Assembly (NCBI GenBank): GCA_023105745.1
Contig: JALGQZ010000004.1
Location: 38,950,437-39,014,436, forward strand
Source: Austropuccinia psidii
Lineage: Eukaryota > Basidiomycota > Pucciniomycetes > Pucciniales > Sphaerophragmiaceae
Direction: 5' to 3'
Length of the DNA stretch: 64,000 nt
Positions 47,359-58,722 of this stretch are shown in pieces; the first letter of the stretch is position 1, and each line of letters starts with the position of its first letter. Below the pieces are notes generated by a model. That model saw nothing but the letters and a program-made list of their open reading frames with translations. It was not told the origin of the DNA and did not search any database. The translations under genes and the position numbers were made by a program.

Positions 47359-49270
47359 TTGAAATCTTTACTGAAAATGAAGACTAAAAATAGACACATG
47401 CTGAGATGGCAAATAGCCATCCAGGAGTATAGAGGGAATATTACCATCATATATAAAGAAGGTAAAAGTCATACCAATGCAGATGGCCTTGGGAGATGGC
47501 CATTGGATAATGTCAAGAGCAATCCAGCTTATGACCCTGAAGCTTCAGCTAAAATCCCTATCCATTTCATGGAAATAGATAGGAGGAAGAACTTCAGATT
47601 TTCTGAATGGGAACCAGGAAGTGGTACCCTTGACAGTGGGAACACTGATTCAGAAGGAACAGAAACTCCCATACTGGGAATAGGCTCCTCAAAACTGCAC
47701 AATAAATTTTTCAGTGAAGTACTGAAGTCTTATTCCAATCACAAACAGTGTGGCATATTACTACAACTCCTTCAACAAAAATACAGGACTCCAGAACTGG
47801 AATCCCAGCTGGAAGAACCCTGGTTGAGGGCCTATAAGGATAACAGGTTCTTCCTTGTAGATGGCCTGCTTTACCACATAGAGGAGCACACAAGTGCACT
47901 CACAGTGGTAGACAGAGACCACATCTCTCTGATCCTGCAAGAATTCCATGACTGCCCCTATATGGGAAACATGAGTGAAGACAAGACCAAAGAGAGGATA
48001 GCAAGCACAGCTTGGTGGCCCAGGTGGGAACAAGAGTTGAGTGAATACATCAAAACTTGTTAAAGATGTCAAAAGGCAAATAGGAAGCATGGGAAGAAGT
48101 ATGGGTTACTTCAACACATAGAAGAACCCAAACACCCATGGGAAACCATCAATATGGACTGGGTCACAGGACTTATCCCAGGGGGGAAAGAGAACTTCAA
48201 TGCCTTCTTAATCATAGTTGATAGGTTCATAAAGAGTATGAGGTGTCTACCATTCCATAAAGAGGACACAGCCATAGACACTGCTCTGTTATTCTGGAAT
48301 AACATCATATCTACCTGTGGAGTCCCTAAAATCATCATTAGGGATAGGGACCCAAAATTCACATCTGAATTTTTGGACCAACTTGTATGACATGCTCGGC
48401 ACCAAACTTGCATTTTCCACAGCTTACCATCCACAAACAGATGGCCTAGCTGAAAGGATGATCCAGACAATGGAGGACATCCTTAGAAGGCTCTATGCCT
48501 ATGGCATGGAATACAAGGACCATGAGGGATACACCCATGACTGGGTTACCCTTCTACCAGCTGTTCAACTGTCTTATAATACAAGTCAGAACTCTACCAC
48601 AGGAAAAACACCTGCACTGGTAGAGAAAGGGTGGAATCCCCTGTTGCCTGTAGATCACTTGAAGAAGAATCTTCTGACCATCCACCCCACAGCCAAGGAC
48701 TTCAATGACATGTGAAAGAGGGCTTGTGACACAGCTGCCAAATGAATAGCTGAGGTAAAAGAATATAATAAGCAGAGGTGGGAGAAGACACACATAGAAC
48801 CTGACTTTAAGGAAGGGGACCAGGTGCTAGTGTCTACACTCAACTTTAATCATCTTAAAGGACCCAAGAAGATTAGAGACTCCTTTGTAGGGCCCTTCAC
48901 TATCATTAAGTTGATGGGAAAGAATGCAGTGGAAGTCAAACTTACAGAGGAATTTCCCAGGAAGCACCCAGTCTTTCCAGTAAGTTTAGTCAAGCCATAC
49001 TTCCAAACAGAGGACAAATTCTCCTCCAGGAGGAAGAACCCCACACCACAAGAAATAGTTGAAGTGGAGGATTCCCCTGGACCTGTGAGTAAAATAATCA
49101 GGGCCACAAAGATCAGACTTAATGGGAAGGATCAAAGACAGGACTTAGTCAGATTCAAGAACCAAACAGCTGATAAGCACAAATGGTTGGAAGAAGATGC
49201 CATACCAGATGGGAACCTTCATTTAACAAGATTCAGAGCCTCCAGGAGTACTGAAAAGTCTCAAAAATGA
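47359..49270 (+). pseudogene. Gypsy B3 integrase region
   Basis: The same frame continues through the RNase H end ([19 protein letters not shown]) and the connection to the integrase zinc domain. TAA at 48061 lies between its cysteines (KTC then [15 protein letters not shown]). The core has [17 protein letters not shown] and [14 protein letters not shown]. An extra T near 48371 shifts the frame, and [18 protein letters not shown] follows. Stops at 48713 and 48743 precede the C-terminal domain ([34 protein letters not shown]), which ends at 49270. There is no chromodomain. Confidence 0.85.
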
Positions 49271-49280
49271 TGATCCTTTG

Positions 49281-49293
49281 CAGAGGGAGGGTA
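49281..49293 (+). promoter_or_regulatory. Polypurine tract of B3
   Basis: CAGAGGGAGGGTA lies directly against the TGTCAGCC start of the 3' LTR. The same tract is at 7045-7056 in B1 and 12883-12895 in B2. Confidence 0.75.
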
Positions 49294-50168
49294 TGTCAGC
49301 CTGTGAATCAAAGCCAGAGCACAAGCATGACAGCCAAAATACCATAAACCAATGGTATAGCCAAGATACCACCAAAGCATATAGCTGAGCCAAATTAGCT
49401 CAAAACGGTATCAAAAGAAAGATAAAACTCACCCTTTTCCAAGTATACAAGTCCCATAATCATAGAACAAAGAATAACAAAGTTATTCCTGCTCAAAGTT
49501 ATTGCTGAGTATAAACCTTAATTTTCACCTCTCATCTGAAATACAGAGTAAGAGACTTAATCCCATCAAATGGGTATTCAATATGAATCTCTAATTCAGG
49601 GCTATCTAATGGTACCAGCCAAACTGAGCTAGCACCAGTATTACTGAAGTTATGGCCAAATTCAGGCCAAATAATGGTGAACAAAACATTCACCTCCCAC
49701 CTAACTTCTACAGTTTTATGGTGAGATACCTAAAGTGGGGTCTTTTTGGAAAGAGAATAATCAGGGCTATCTGATGGTGCCATTCATTTCCTCATATTTC
49801 AACTAAATCAGAAGTTATAGGGCAAACAAGCCCAATGAACCTTTTTGCCTGAACCATGCATTTGTACAAAAAAACTTGTACATGGCATAACTTTGCCATA
49901 TTGAGTTATAGCCATATCGAATAAGGTACCATTGTGTAGAGCACATACAGGGCTACACACATATTCAATTTTGAGGTTGATATCTCAAGAACGGACAGAG
50001 GTATAGCTGTTTTAAGGTCAAAATCCCACATTTTGACCAATACAGCTTTACCATGGGATAATATCCCATAACCATGATTATGAGGTGTCAAACAGAAAAA
50101 GAAGCCTGTTTATACTTCAATACCTCATAATTCAGTAAATACTGGGGTTTCATACAGGTTCTGTACAG

Positions 50169-52925
50169 TCAGGGTGCCCCCTGTGGAAATTTTTCCCTTT
50201 TCAGCAATTCCGAACACCGTTCCGGCCTGACCCCTGTGTGAAAACCTACCCCAACATAAATTTCCGATCCCTGCCTGAGACAATCCCCTGGACTCCCTTT
50301 GGACTTTTTGTTTCATTATTTCTCTTCTTCAATTTCTCTTTTATCTTTTTTTTTCTTTTTTGTATTTTTACCAGGACCTCATGTCCTTTTGAAACTCCTA
50401 TTTCTAACCTTATCATCTAATCCTTGCATCAATCCCACCAACCTCTTCTTAATCACCTATTCCAATGTCAACTGCACCCACCTCACAAACTTCAACACCA
50501 TGCGAAAGCAATCAAGCTACTCAGACCACCAATAGTGAGCCAACTGGAGGTCACAAGCACTCTTGGGTCTGGTCATTCTTTGCTGAAAGCAATGAAGGCT
50601 TTGTTAAATGTCAGGTGAATGACCGAGCTGGTAATCCTTGCAACAGGAAGCTGAAGCGTGATCGGACAGGGAGTACAAAGGGCATGAGCAATCATCTCAA
50701 TGTCACTCATAGATTGACCAGCTCAAAAAGCTCAAATCTTTCAGACGAGCCCAAGGAGACATTGGATAAATTTATCCAAAGATCGGTCATGAAAAAGGTC
50801 TGTTCTCTTATATTTATTTTGTTTTATGCTCTTCATCACTGACATTTTAGCTTTGCTTTGTCAGGTCTTAAGTGTTGAAACACTCAAAACAGACCTTGTA
50901 TATTTTATTTGCGATTGTGACTTACCGTTATCAATAACCGAATCACCTTCATTTCATAGGCTTCTTGAGCTTTGTAACCCTTTGGCCTTGAACATCTTAG
51001 TACGGAGGACAGAATTGACAGAACACTTATCCAGCATTTACTATTACCATGAGAAGCACATCCGATTGACCCTTTCTGAAAGCAATCAGCATGTTTCTTT
51101 TACCACTGATACCTGGACAAGCCCCAATGTGACTGCATTTATGTGTGTCACTGGGTACTTTATGGACCGCCACTTCAAGCTCCATTCAATCTTATTAGGA
51201 CTAACAGAGATCAAAGGTAGTTAATGAATAACTCACATCTAGCACTTCAATTGCTGACCTTGTTTTTGATTTAGGTGATCACTCCGGCCATTCACTTGCA
51301 AATCAATTCCTAAAAGTCATCCAACGATATGAACTAGAAAAACGAATCATGTGCATTACAACAGATAATGCATCAGCAAATCATCGAATGGCTCAAGAAA
51401 TCCAAGTCAAATGCCCAACATTCGTTGCTGAAACAAACACAATAGGGTGCATGGCCCATATCATCCATCTTGCAGCACGCGATGGCCTGAAAGCACTAGC
51501 ACATTCAAATGGGACCCAAACTGAAGCACAGGAGCCCCAAGGACAAATGGATCTTTACAACCTCATTGACCAGGCTGACGGTTTTTATTTAAAGTATGAT
51601 TCAATCGTTTCACGAATTGCCCGCCTTGGATCATATCTTTGCCAAAGTCCGCAACGCCGAGAAAAGTTTATTGCTATGGTAAATTTCGTTTATGATGAAG
51701 GCAAGAATACAAGGGCATCAACTCTTCTCACTCATGTAGCTACAAGATGGAATTCAATGTACGAGATGCTGGTTCGGGCCTTGCAATTGAAAGATGCCTA
51801 CACCCAATTTTGTTTGCCCGAAAGCCTGCAAGCTTATCGACTGACCCCACTTGAGTGGGATAAAGTCCAAATTATGATCTACTTGCTCCATCCACTGTAC
51901 GAAGCAACCCTCATAATTTGTCAAAGCAAATATCCCACCATTAACCAGGCTTTGCCAATGTATATCTTATTAATAAAACGGATTCAACAGGTATGTCTTT
52001 GAAATTGTTTCCTCTGAATTTTTTTGGCTAATGGACTTTGGTTATTAATCTAGGCTTCTCAGCAATATGACGTAGCTCCAATGACACCAGCCATAACAGC
52101 GATGACAGAGAAACTCTCAAAATACCTCCGAATCTTACTTCAGAAGACTCCAGTAATATGTGCAACGATTCTGGACCCTTGCTTTAAAGTGCGATTCTTT
52201 ATGGGTCATGAGACCATCTTGAGTCAATATGGGACCTCAAGTAGGTTTCTTTCAGATATCTTTGAAGAAATCGCTAGGCATCATTTTGATGCAAATAATT
52301 CACCAAACGAACCAATCGATCGGCCAAACGAGGCACTGGAAGTCAACACCAATGTGACCAATGTGCAGGGGTTGTATGACGAGATGTATCCAACCTCTGG
52401 CCAAGAGGTAACTACATTGGAGAATGAACTCCAACGATTTTTGGCAGAACCTCTGGAACGCAAAGACACCAATATTCTGGAATTTTGGAAGTCAAGACAT
52501 GCGATCTTCCCAACTCTCTACACAATGGCTCACAAGTATCTGGCAATACCAGCTTCAAGTGCTCCCTCTGAGAGAGTATTTTCAGGAGGTCGCAAGATCC
52601 TTACTTATCAAAGATCAATGCTCTCAAGCATGCACGTTGAACAATTAGCATGTGTTAAAGACTGGGCCCGTAAATTTGGCCCAATTTATTCAGCTTAAAA
52701 TTTGTTTTGTTTGATTTTCCGTTGGTCTCTTTAACTCACAATGAAATAAATAAGTCTGGCTCTCAATTTTGTTTTTGGGACCCCCAGTGGGATGACCCAA
52801 TTCCCGTACCCTGTGCCCATCGGGATTCCTGATTTTCTAGCTGAGAATCTAAGTTCCCGTTCCCTGGTCCCGATGGACCTTCCCGCGGGAAAAACGGGGA
52901 AAACAGGGATCGGCCGGCACCCTGA
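50169..52925 (+). mobile_element. Apparently intact hAT transposon
   Basis: 2757 bp with inverted ends TCAGGGTGCC and GGCACCCTGA, flanked by a perfect 8-bp duplication CTGTACAG (50161-50168 and 52926-52933), the hallmark of hAT insertion. The target word is itself a palindrome. The element contains one transposase gene with three short introns and no visible defect. Its base composition is visibly richer in G and C than the surrounding LTRs. It is inserted in the 3' LTR of B3, so it is younger than B3. Confidence 0.95.
50465..52698 (+). CDS. hAT transposase, four exons, 681 aa predicted
   Basis: Predicted exons are 50465-50797, 50865-51216, 51275-51990 and 52054-52698. The GT-AG introns are 67, 58 and 63 bp, phases agree, and the stop is TAA. 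Residues 33-83 form a BED-type zinc finger (C49, C59, H77, H82), which binds the element ends. The RNase H-like core has FTTDTWTSPN with D193 and CITTDNASAN with D259. Next is a GCMAHIIHLA block like the family's C-x-x-H motif (C287, H290). The C-terminal dimerisation domain (ILEFWKSRHAIFPTLYTMAH, PASSAPSERVFSGGRKIL) carries the likely third acidic residue E640 and W612. The enzyme cuts and pastes the element. No stop or frameshift is seen. The first ATG could be another nearby one, and splicing is inferred. Confidence 0.9.
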
Positions 52926-53436
52926 CTGTACAGTATTCTACGTGTCATACATGTCAGAAGAAGGCTATGTGGTCCCTAGATGAAGATTTTCAACCTGTAT
53001 TGGTGAAAGCTGCCCAGATGTGGTTTCAAAACCACATCTGAGCCCAATACAGGCTATACAGGTCTTTTGCAAACCACAAGCCTGTCTCAGAGAGTGAATA
53101 AATCTTCACTTCCTCTATGTGGAAAAGTCTAGCAGCCTTTCCACCCCATTTCAGGATGAAAGGAGGGCTTTTCACAGCCAGAAAAGCTTTCATCATCCTG
53201 CTCTTAAATTCCTATGTAGTAAAGCTTTCAAATACAGTTATACTCTTGGAAAATAACCAGTAATAATTATAATCTTAATTATTGTAGTCTTTATTATTGA
53301 CATCCAACAGATAAAGCTGCACCCAGGGCTTTCAACAGCGCTCACCACCACTATTTTATAATAGTAAAGCCCTTTTAATTTCATTATAAAATTCTTATTC
53401 TCTATCAAAACCTTTATTTTAAATCTTTTATCAAAT

Positions 53437-55246
53437 TGTGGTATTCCATACCTTATTGACCCAGTTTCAAGTGAAATTTCATTTATAAGGCTATCAATTG
53501 AAGAAACAACAAAGAAAAATCAATAATTAATCAATTATAATAGGGGAACTCAGCAATAAAATGGATTTAAATTCATCAATATGTATAATCCCATAAGCAA
53601 CCCCTGGAAGAATGGTACATTTGATTACAAGAATAACAATAAAATAAGGGAAAAAAAGACAAGCTAGCAAGAATGTTAAAGTTACCAGTGAAAGGGGTAG
53701 TGTAACACTCAAGTTACCCTAGCTCTGCTCAACCTTTGGATTACTCAGCAATGTAGTTATTAAACTGAAGCCACTTCAATAAGGAATAAATTCAAACTGT
53801 ATTAATTAACAGCCACAAGACAGGAAGAAAAAAGAAAATCAATTAATTTATGCAAGGAAAATACATCAAAACCTTAAATTACACAGCATATCTGTGGAAA
53901 CACAAGCACAGCCACCTGATAAGCCAGTAAATATAAATTAAAAACAGAATTAAGTTAGATAAAGAGAAATTAAATCTCATACAGGACAAAGAGAATCCCC
54001 ACAATACACAGCATTCTCCACCTACAGTTCAAACAGTGCACAGACATATGGTGCAATAGCTGTAAAAAATCACATCATCCCCCCAGAAATGGTGCAACAA
54101 ACCAAACATATGGTGCAATATCTTGATCAAATGACACCCTCTCAAAACTCTTCACCAGCAAAAACATCTCAGATTACATAATCATACATAAATTGGTGCA
54201 ACAAACCAAACAAATGGTATCTCACCACTATAAAGAAATTATCCCCGCCAAAAGAAGTGAAAAAAGTCTAAGTCCCTTGTTTTTGAGTGCCTCTATGGAG
54301 GGCCCAAAGAATATAAATAGAGGGCCTCTCTCCCTCATTTCTTCCTCTTTTTCCCATGAATGAATGAATGGATGCATTAATGAATCCAATTAGCTATATA
54401 CCAAGAAGGAGAATAACTATTCATCCCTTACTAGTAGGGTAATCTAGTTATTTTATTAAAGTATTATAGACTTATAAGTTTAATTAATAGTGATTTCCAA
54501 TTAATAGTAGCTAACAGAATATCTAATTAATATTATTAATCCACCCTATGTTTTAATTATTAGTCTTATAATTATAATACTATCAATAACACTCATAATA
54601 TTGAGTTTATCCCCATAACCTTTACATTATAAAGGAAAAATAGTCTTATTATATCTTCATATTTTAAAAAACCAACCTTACAACTATATATTACTATATA
54701 TATAGAAAACCTACCCTTATATTATATTATATCATTTATATAATTAACAAACATCTACTCTATATTGAACAATATCTTACCAATAAATTATTAAAGGTCT
54801 TATTGCTATACTATATTAACAATTAACCTCTCAAACCATTAAGTATTATGACATATATAACATCAAATTGGACTTACCCCTTAAAATATATATTATTACT
54901 ATTATATTAAATCAACCTCTTATACTATAAAGGTCTTACCCTTAAAATCATCCTATATTATTACTTCAAAATTTCACTTTATACTGTTTTAACTTATCAG
55001 TTACTTAACTGATTATTGAATAGGTCTGATACAGACTGCTGAGAAGTCTTCTCTAGTTGTAAAGCCACAATCTTAAATATTGATTTCTGAGCTCTGTAGG
55101 AAGATTGCTTATTATATTCAGAGGGGCAGCTAAAACACCATTAGCACCCTTGGTTACAGGATTATTTCAGCAATTCAAAACTGTTTACCTTTGATTTCCC
55201 CCTCAAGGACTGCCTTATCCAATCCCACACCAAAAGGAGTTCCACA
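53437..55246 (+). mobile_element. LTR-like insertion G in B3 3' LTR
   Basis: An 1810-bp AT-rich block absent from the other B LTRs. It starts TGTGGTATTCC and ends GGAGTTCCACA, imperfect inverted ends with TG and CA termini as in LTRs. It holds no gene. It has a TATAAATAGAGGG promoter-like word at 54311 and repeated TGGTGCAA words at about 54040-54200. The flanks (CAAAT and ATGTG) do not give a clear 5-bp duplication, so a solo LTR is likely but a non-autonomous DNA transposon is possible. Confidence 0.62.
54311..54350 (+). promoter_or_regulatory. Putative core promoter in LTR G
   Basis: ATATAAATAGAGGGCC is followed by a CT-rich stretch (CTCTCTCCCTCATTTCTTCC). The layout is the same as in LTR F1 at 16368. 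Confidence 0.5.
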
Positions 55247-55314
55247 ATGTGTCACAGTCACAGTTAAAGTTGTAAATAGCCTAATTACTACTTCTACATA
55301 GACCCAACCTGACA

Positions 55315-56139
55315 ACATGGATATTCTTGCATTCTAGTTGGTCTTCATAATATTTATTGTCCTCTTGACTTATGGAAATTTGATCAAATGGGACTTTTCC
55401 AGTCAAAACATCTTGAAAATGTTGAAGAATTGGGGTGATTTCTTCCATTTGTATTTGAAACCTTTCTTCCCCAATATCTTCAAATATTCTTTTGGCTTGA
55501 TTATTTCTTTCTTTCTAAACACTTTGATCATAACCTTGATAACTAGTCTCAGAAGAATATGACAAATAAAATTAGTTCATAAGAAAAAAAACTAATAACT
55601 TGAAAATCAAAGAATTCTCACAGGTGAATTCAAATGCCATTGAGGATGAAAGTCTGATATCTGAAGCCTTTTGTTCTTGCAAAATTCCTGTTGGGTCTTT
55701 TGCCTGCAAGGAACTCCTTGATAATTGTTGTATTTCTGGGTGCATTTTTCATTGGGGCAAATTTGGTTTTTAAATCTTCAAAGGCCATCTGAAGGGCACA
55801 ATGAGACACCTTGTCATTGAGAGCACAGATGTGTTGAGAAAAATTCTCAACATGTACAATAATTTATTTTGAGATTCTTTTTATTATTTGAGAAAATTGT
55901 TTCCTGAAAGCCATGTGAAGAGCCCTGACTACCTCCAGGAGATTACCAGTGGACTTTTGGGGCCAAATTTTAACCATGGCATGGGCACCTTCAACTCTTG
56001 ATGTGATGCCCACACCCAGGTGGCAATGGTGGTTGGTCCAGGCTGGCACACAATACTCCTTGAGAGGAAGCCAGAAATTTGCCAAATATTGCAAGACTTC
56101 AGGATTTTTGACTTGATTTTGAAGCTTCTTCCAGTTGTC
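55315..56139 (-). pseudogene. MULE transposase, C-terminal part
   Basis: On the minus strand this begins at the A3 insertion with DNWKKLQNQVKNPEVLQYLA and FWLPLKEYCVPAWTNHHCHL, then GITSRVEGAHAMVKIWPQKS and LEVVRALHMAFRKQFSQII. The T(S)R-x-E-x-x-H-x-x-x-K pattern is typical of MULE transposases and includes the likely catalytic glutamate. A stop near 55864 follows, then a frameshifted continuation (ALNDKVSHCALQMAFEDLKT, FLAGKRPNRNFARTKGFRYQ) to about 55630. The remaining MULE sequence, which continues beyond B3 at 39169, is noncoding or decayed. Confidence 0.82.
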
Positions 56140-57609
56140 TGTCACAACCAATGGAAAAGCCCCCTCCCAATTGGTGTTTATGGCAAGTCAAGCCTCCACC
56201 AATGCATGGCCAATTGGCCATATTATCAAACCCAGGCCAATTGACGACTCATGGAATGGAATGGCCCTTTGGCCATATCCACTGCACGTGGTCATTCATG
56301 GCCCTCAGGCCATATCCTGCTTCATTGGCCCTTTTGGCCAATTTTCAACCTCACAAACCTCCAGGCCAATAACTCTAAATTTGGGCCTGGGAGGTCATCC
56401 AGTCTTTCAAGGGCCTCTGCCGCACCCCCCTTGATTAGGGGGTTTATGGAATATTTGGGCCATTTAGGCCCCCTATGGCTTGCAGGCCATGGGACGGTTT
56501 AGGCCCCTTTTGGCCTAATTCCAAGGGGGCATTCCAGAAGCCCCAAATTTCAAGTGGGCCCACCTAAGCCTATTTTGGCCATATACCCTAGAAGACCCAA
56601 AGCACCCAAAATGGCCATAGCCCTCAAGATTCAAGTCATGGCCTCTGGCAATCACCAGAGGCCACCAGCCACCTGCAAAAAGGGACTTCCCTCTAAGATA
56701 AGGGAAATCCTTGGCTCAGCTCAATGGACTTAAGTCTGCAGGAACAAGCAGTGGTGCATATATGGTATTATATACCATTATGCACCATTTTTCCTAAGAA
56801 ATTCAATGGTTATGTTTTCAGGACTCCATTATGAAATTTAAAATGCAGTCCTCAAGCCAATCACCCATTTTGAAGGAAGGCTTCAGCCCCTCAGTCTTAC
56901 AATCCATGGCAGCTCTCGGAAGACCATTTGAGGACCCCAACTCCCTGGCTTTCCAGGTGTTGATTATTTCATTCCAACAGTATCCCCCCAAGAGAAGACT
57001 GACCCGGGATCCTTCAAGGGCAATTTTAAGAGGTTTTTAATCATTCAAATCAGTTTTCAAGGCATAAAGCACTCCAGCACTCCTTGAAAAACTCAGTTGG
57101 TCCATACAGGGGGCATTGACCCATTTGGGCCAATTCAAGACACACAGTTCATTTCTCAAAATGGTCAGATCTGTATTTAACCAGAACAGTAAATACAGAT
57201 GGGTAATCAACCCTCCAGGATCAGTCTTCAACTCTTCACATATACTGACCACCATTTCTTGCCTGGGGAGTTTTTCCCCAGTTAATTAATATATTGGATT
57301 TATTTTTATTCTTATGGTCTTTTCATTATTGAAGTCAATATTGATAATCTTAAGTCAGTAATTTTCACTTCTCTCTTTTCCTGTCAGTGGCTATTGGTGG
57401 TCATATACTTTACTAATTTCATTGTTCTTTTGGTAAGGTTGAAACAGTGAATCAAGGATCCATTTGGTTGGCTCTTTGGCCTTTGGAAGATCCTGTACTG
57501 CTCTTATTTTTTCCTTTTGATTAATATATTATTCTTTGGGGCCCTCCAAGTGAGCTCTTTATTCCTGAGTGCCAGGCCACTCTTGTTATTCCCAAGAGCC
57601 CCTGTGACA
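56140..57609 (+). mobile_element. Solo LTR A3 (family A) in the MULE
   Basis: 1470 bp, TGTCACAACC to CCCCTGTGACA, with a perfect 5-bp duplication TTGTC (56135-56139 and 57610-57614). It splits the MULE transposase frame cleanly: residues before and after join as FKDNWKKL. It contains a 16-bp palindrome ATGGCCAATTGGCCAT (56206-56221) and the conserved hairpin (56752-56787). It is the best reference for LTR A. Confidence 0.94.
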
Positions 57610-57614
57610 TTGTC

Positions 57615-58722
57615 TTTGAAAGACTTTTCAGTGGATGAATACATAAACTGAGAAATTGATCCCAAAGTCATTAATAAAAAGAATAATAATAATAGAAGTG
57701 AAAGATAAAATTAAATCTCTTGATTCCAAAGGCCTATAAAATTTCCAAAATCAGTTCCATGACCAATTTTCTTCATTTAATGGGAAGATACATTCTTATT
57801 GATTTTCCAAATGCATAAAATTACTTTTGAGTCTAGGAAGAGCTTATTAAGAGAATTTTTCAAGGCCAAATCCCTGTCAATAACAATAACTGGAGGGGGG
57901 GAAAATTGTTGTTTTCAAGAAATTTTTCTATTTATTGCTTCAATTCCCAAGTATATGAGGGTTCAGCTTCATTCTTCATCAAACAAACATCCCTAGGAAA
58001 GGTCTTATTGGTTGAGCTGAGTCCAACAATATGAAAAAGGGGAATTTTGTCCTTATTGGTTTAGAATTGCAATCCATAAGAATCACATGAGGAAAGCCAT
58101 GAAGGAATTTTGTGGCAAGGGGTTGAGTGAAAACAAGGAGGTAATGTGGCCCTCAGAATCCCTTGCAGAGGACCAAACAAAATTTTCTTCTTTGAGGTTG
58201 TCAATCAGAGCATCAATGGGCCTTCTGCCTTTCATTTTGTCTTTCTTGATTTTCTTGACTTGGCTGTAAATGTCTTGAAGAATTACGGGCCTGTCAGACT
58301 CCCTCTGGCTGCATAATTGGGCCTGAATTTTCCTTGGCATGGGAATTGATTTAGACATTTGAGCTATTTGGGATGTTTCTTGCTCATGGAATTTTCTGAA
58401 AGCAGGATGTGCCATGATATTTTCAGTGGCATCATGGTTGTGTTCAGGATTTTTGACTTTAATAGTACAAGTGGCACTCATGGCATATTTTCTGGAATAA
58501 AATCTAAATGGACAGTCAAGCTTTCTTGAAGTGACTGTTTTGGAGGTGTTTTTGTGGGTATTTTGGGTCCCAGACCTGTCACAACCTATTTCAATTTGGT
58601 TGTGGGTCATATTGGAACTCAAGGTGGACACACCATACCCCTGTGCCTTGGAAACATTATGCACATGCTTCCAAAGAAGCTCAAGGGTCTGAAATTCACT
58701 TTCAGTTGGGGGTTGAAGAATT
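57615..58722 (-). pseudogene. MULE transposase, N-terminal and core part
   Basis: On the minus strand, from about 58722 downward: a FAR1/WRKY-GCM1-like DNA-binding domain (TESEFQTLELLWKHVHNVSK, YGVSTLSSNMTHNQIEIGCD, KLDCPFRFYSRKYAMSATCT, EHNHDAT) with its C/H zinc ligands. No ATG is visible after the upstream stop. The RNase H-like core follows in shifting frames: VILMDCNSKPIRTKFP with the first aspartate and VIVIDRDLALKNSLNKLF with the second, then LCIWKINKNV where the usual histidine is lysine. Stops and shifts after 58083 and near 57800 kill it. It continues beyond A3. Confidence 0.83.

Larger units (their letters stand above)
39175..55314 (+). mobile_element. Ty3/gypsy family B copy B3, both LTRs
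   Basis: A full-length family B element with 5' LTR (39175-40614), gag-pol (about 41213-49270), polypurine tract (49281-49293) and 3' LTR (49294-55314). It is flanked by a perfect 5-bp duplication ACATG (39170-39174 and 55315-55319). Three later insertions enlarge it: solo LTR F3 in gag, and the hAT and LTR G in the 3' LTR. Without them it is about 9.7 kb. It sits in the MULE C-terminal region. Confidence 0.93.
49294..55314 (+). repeat. 3' LTR of B3, split by hAT and LTR G
   Basis: The LTR portions are 49294-50168, 52926-53436 and 55247-55314. They join into an LTR of about 1446 bp, colinear with the 5' LTR. The insertions are the hAT (50169-52925) and LTR-like element G (53437-55246). Confidence 0.9.

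Noticed and set aside
52281..52948. Minus-strand and short overlapping frames in the hAT
   Set aside because: They are shadows of exon 4 or of the 3' terminal region.
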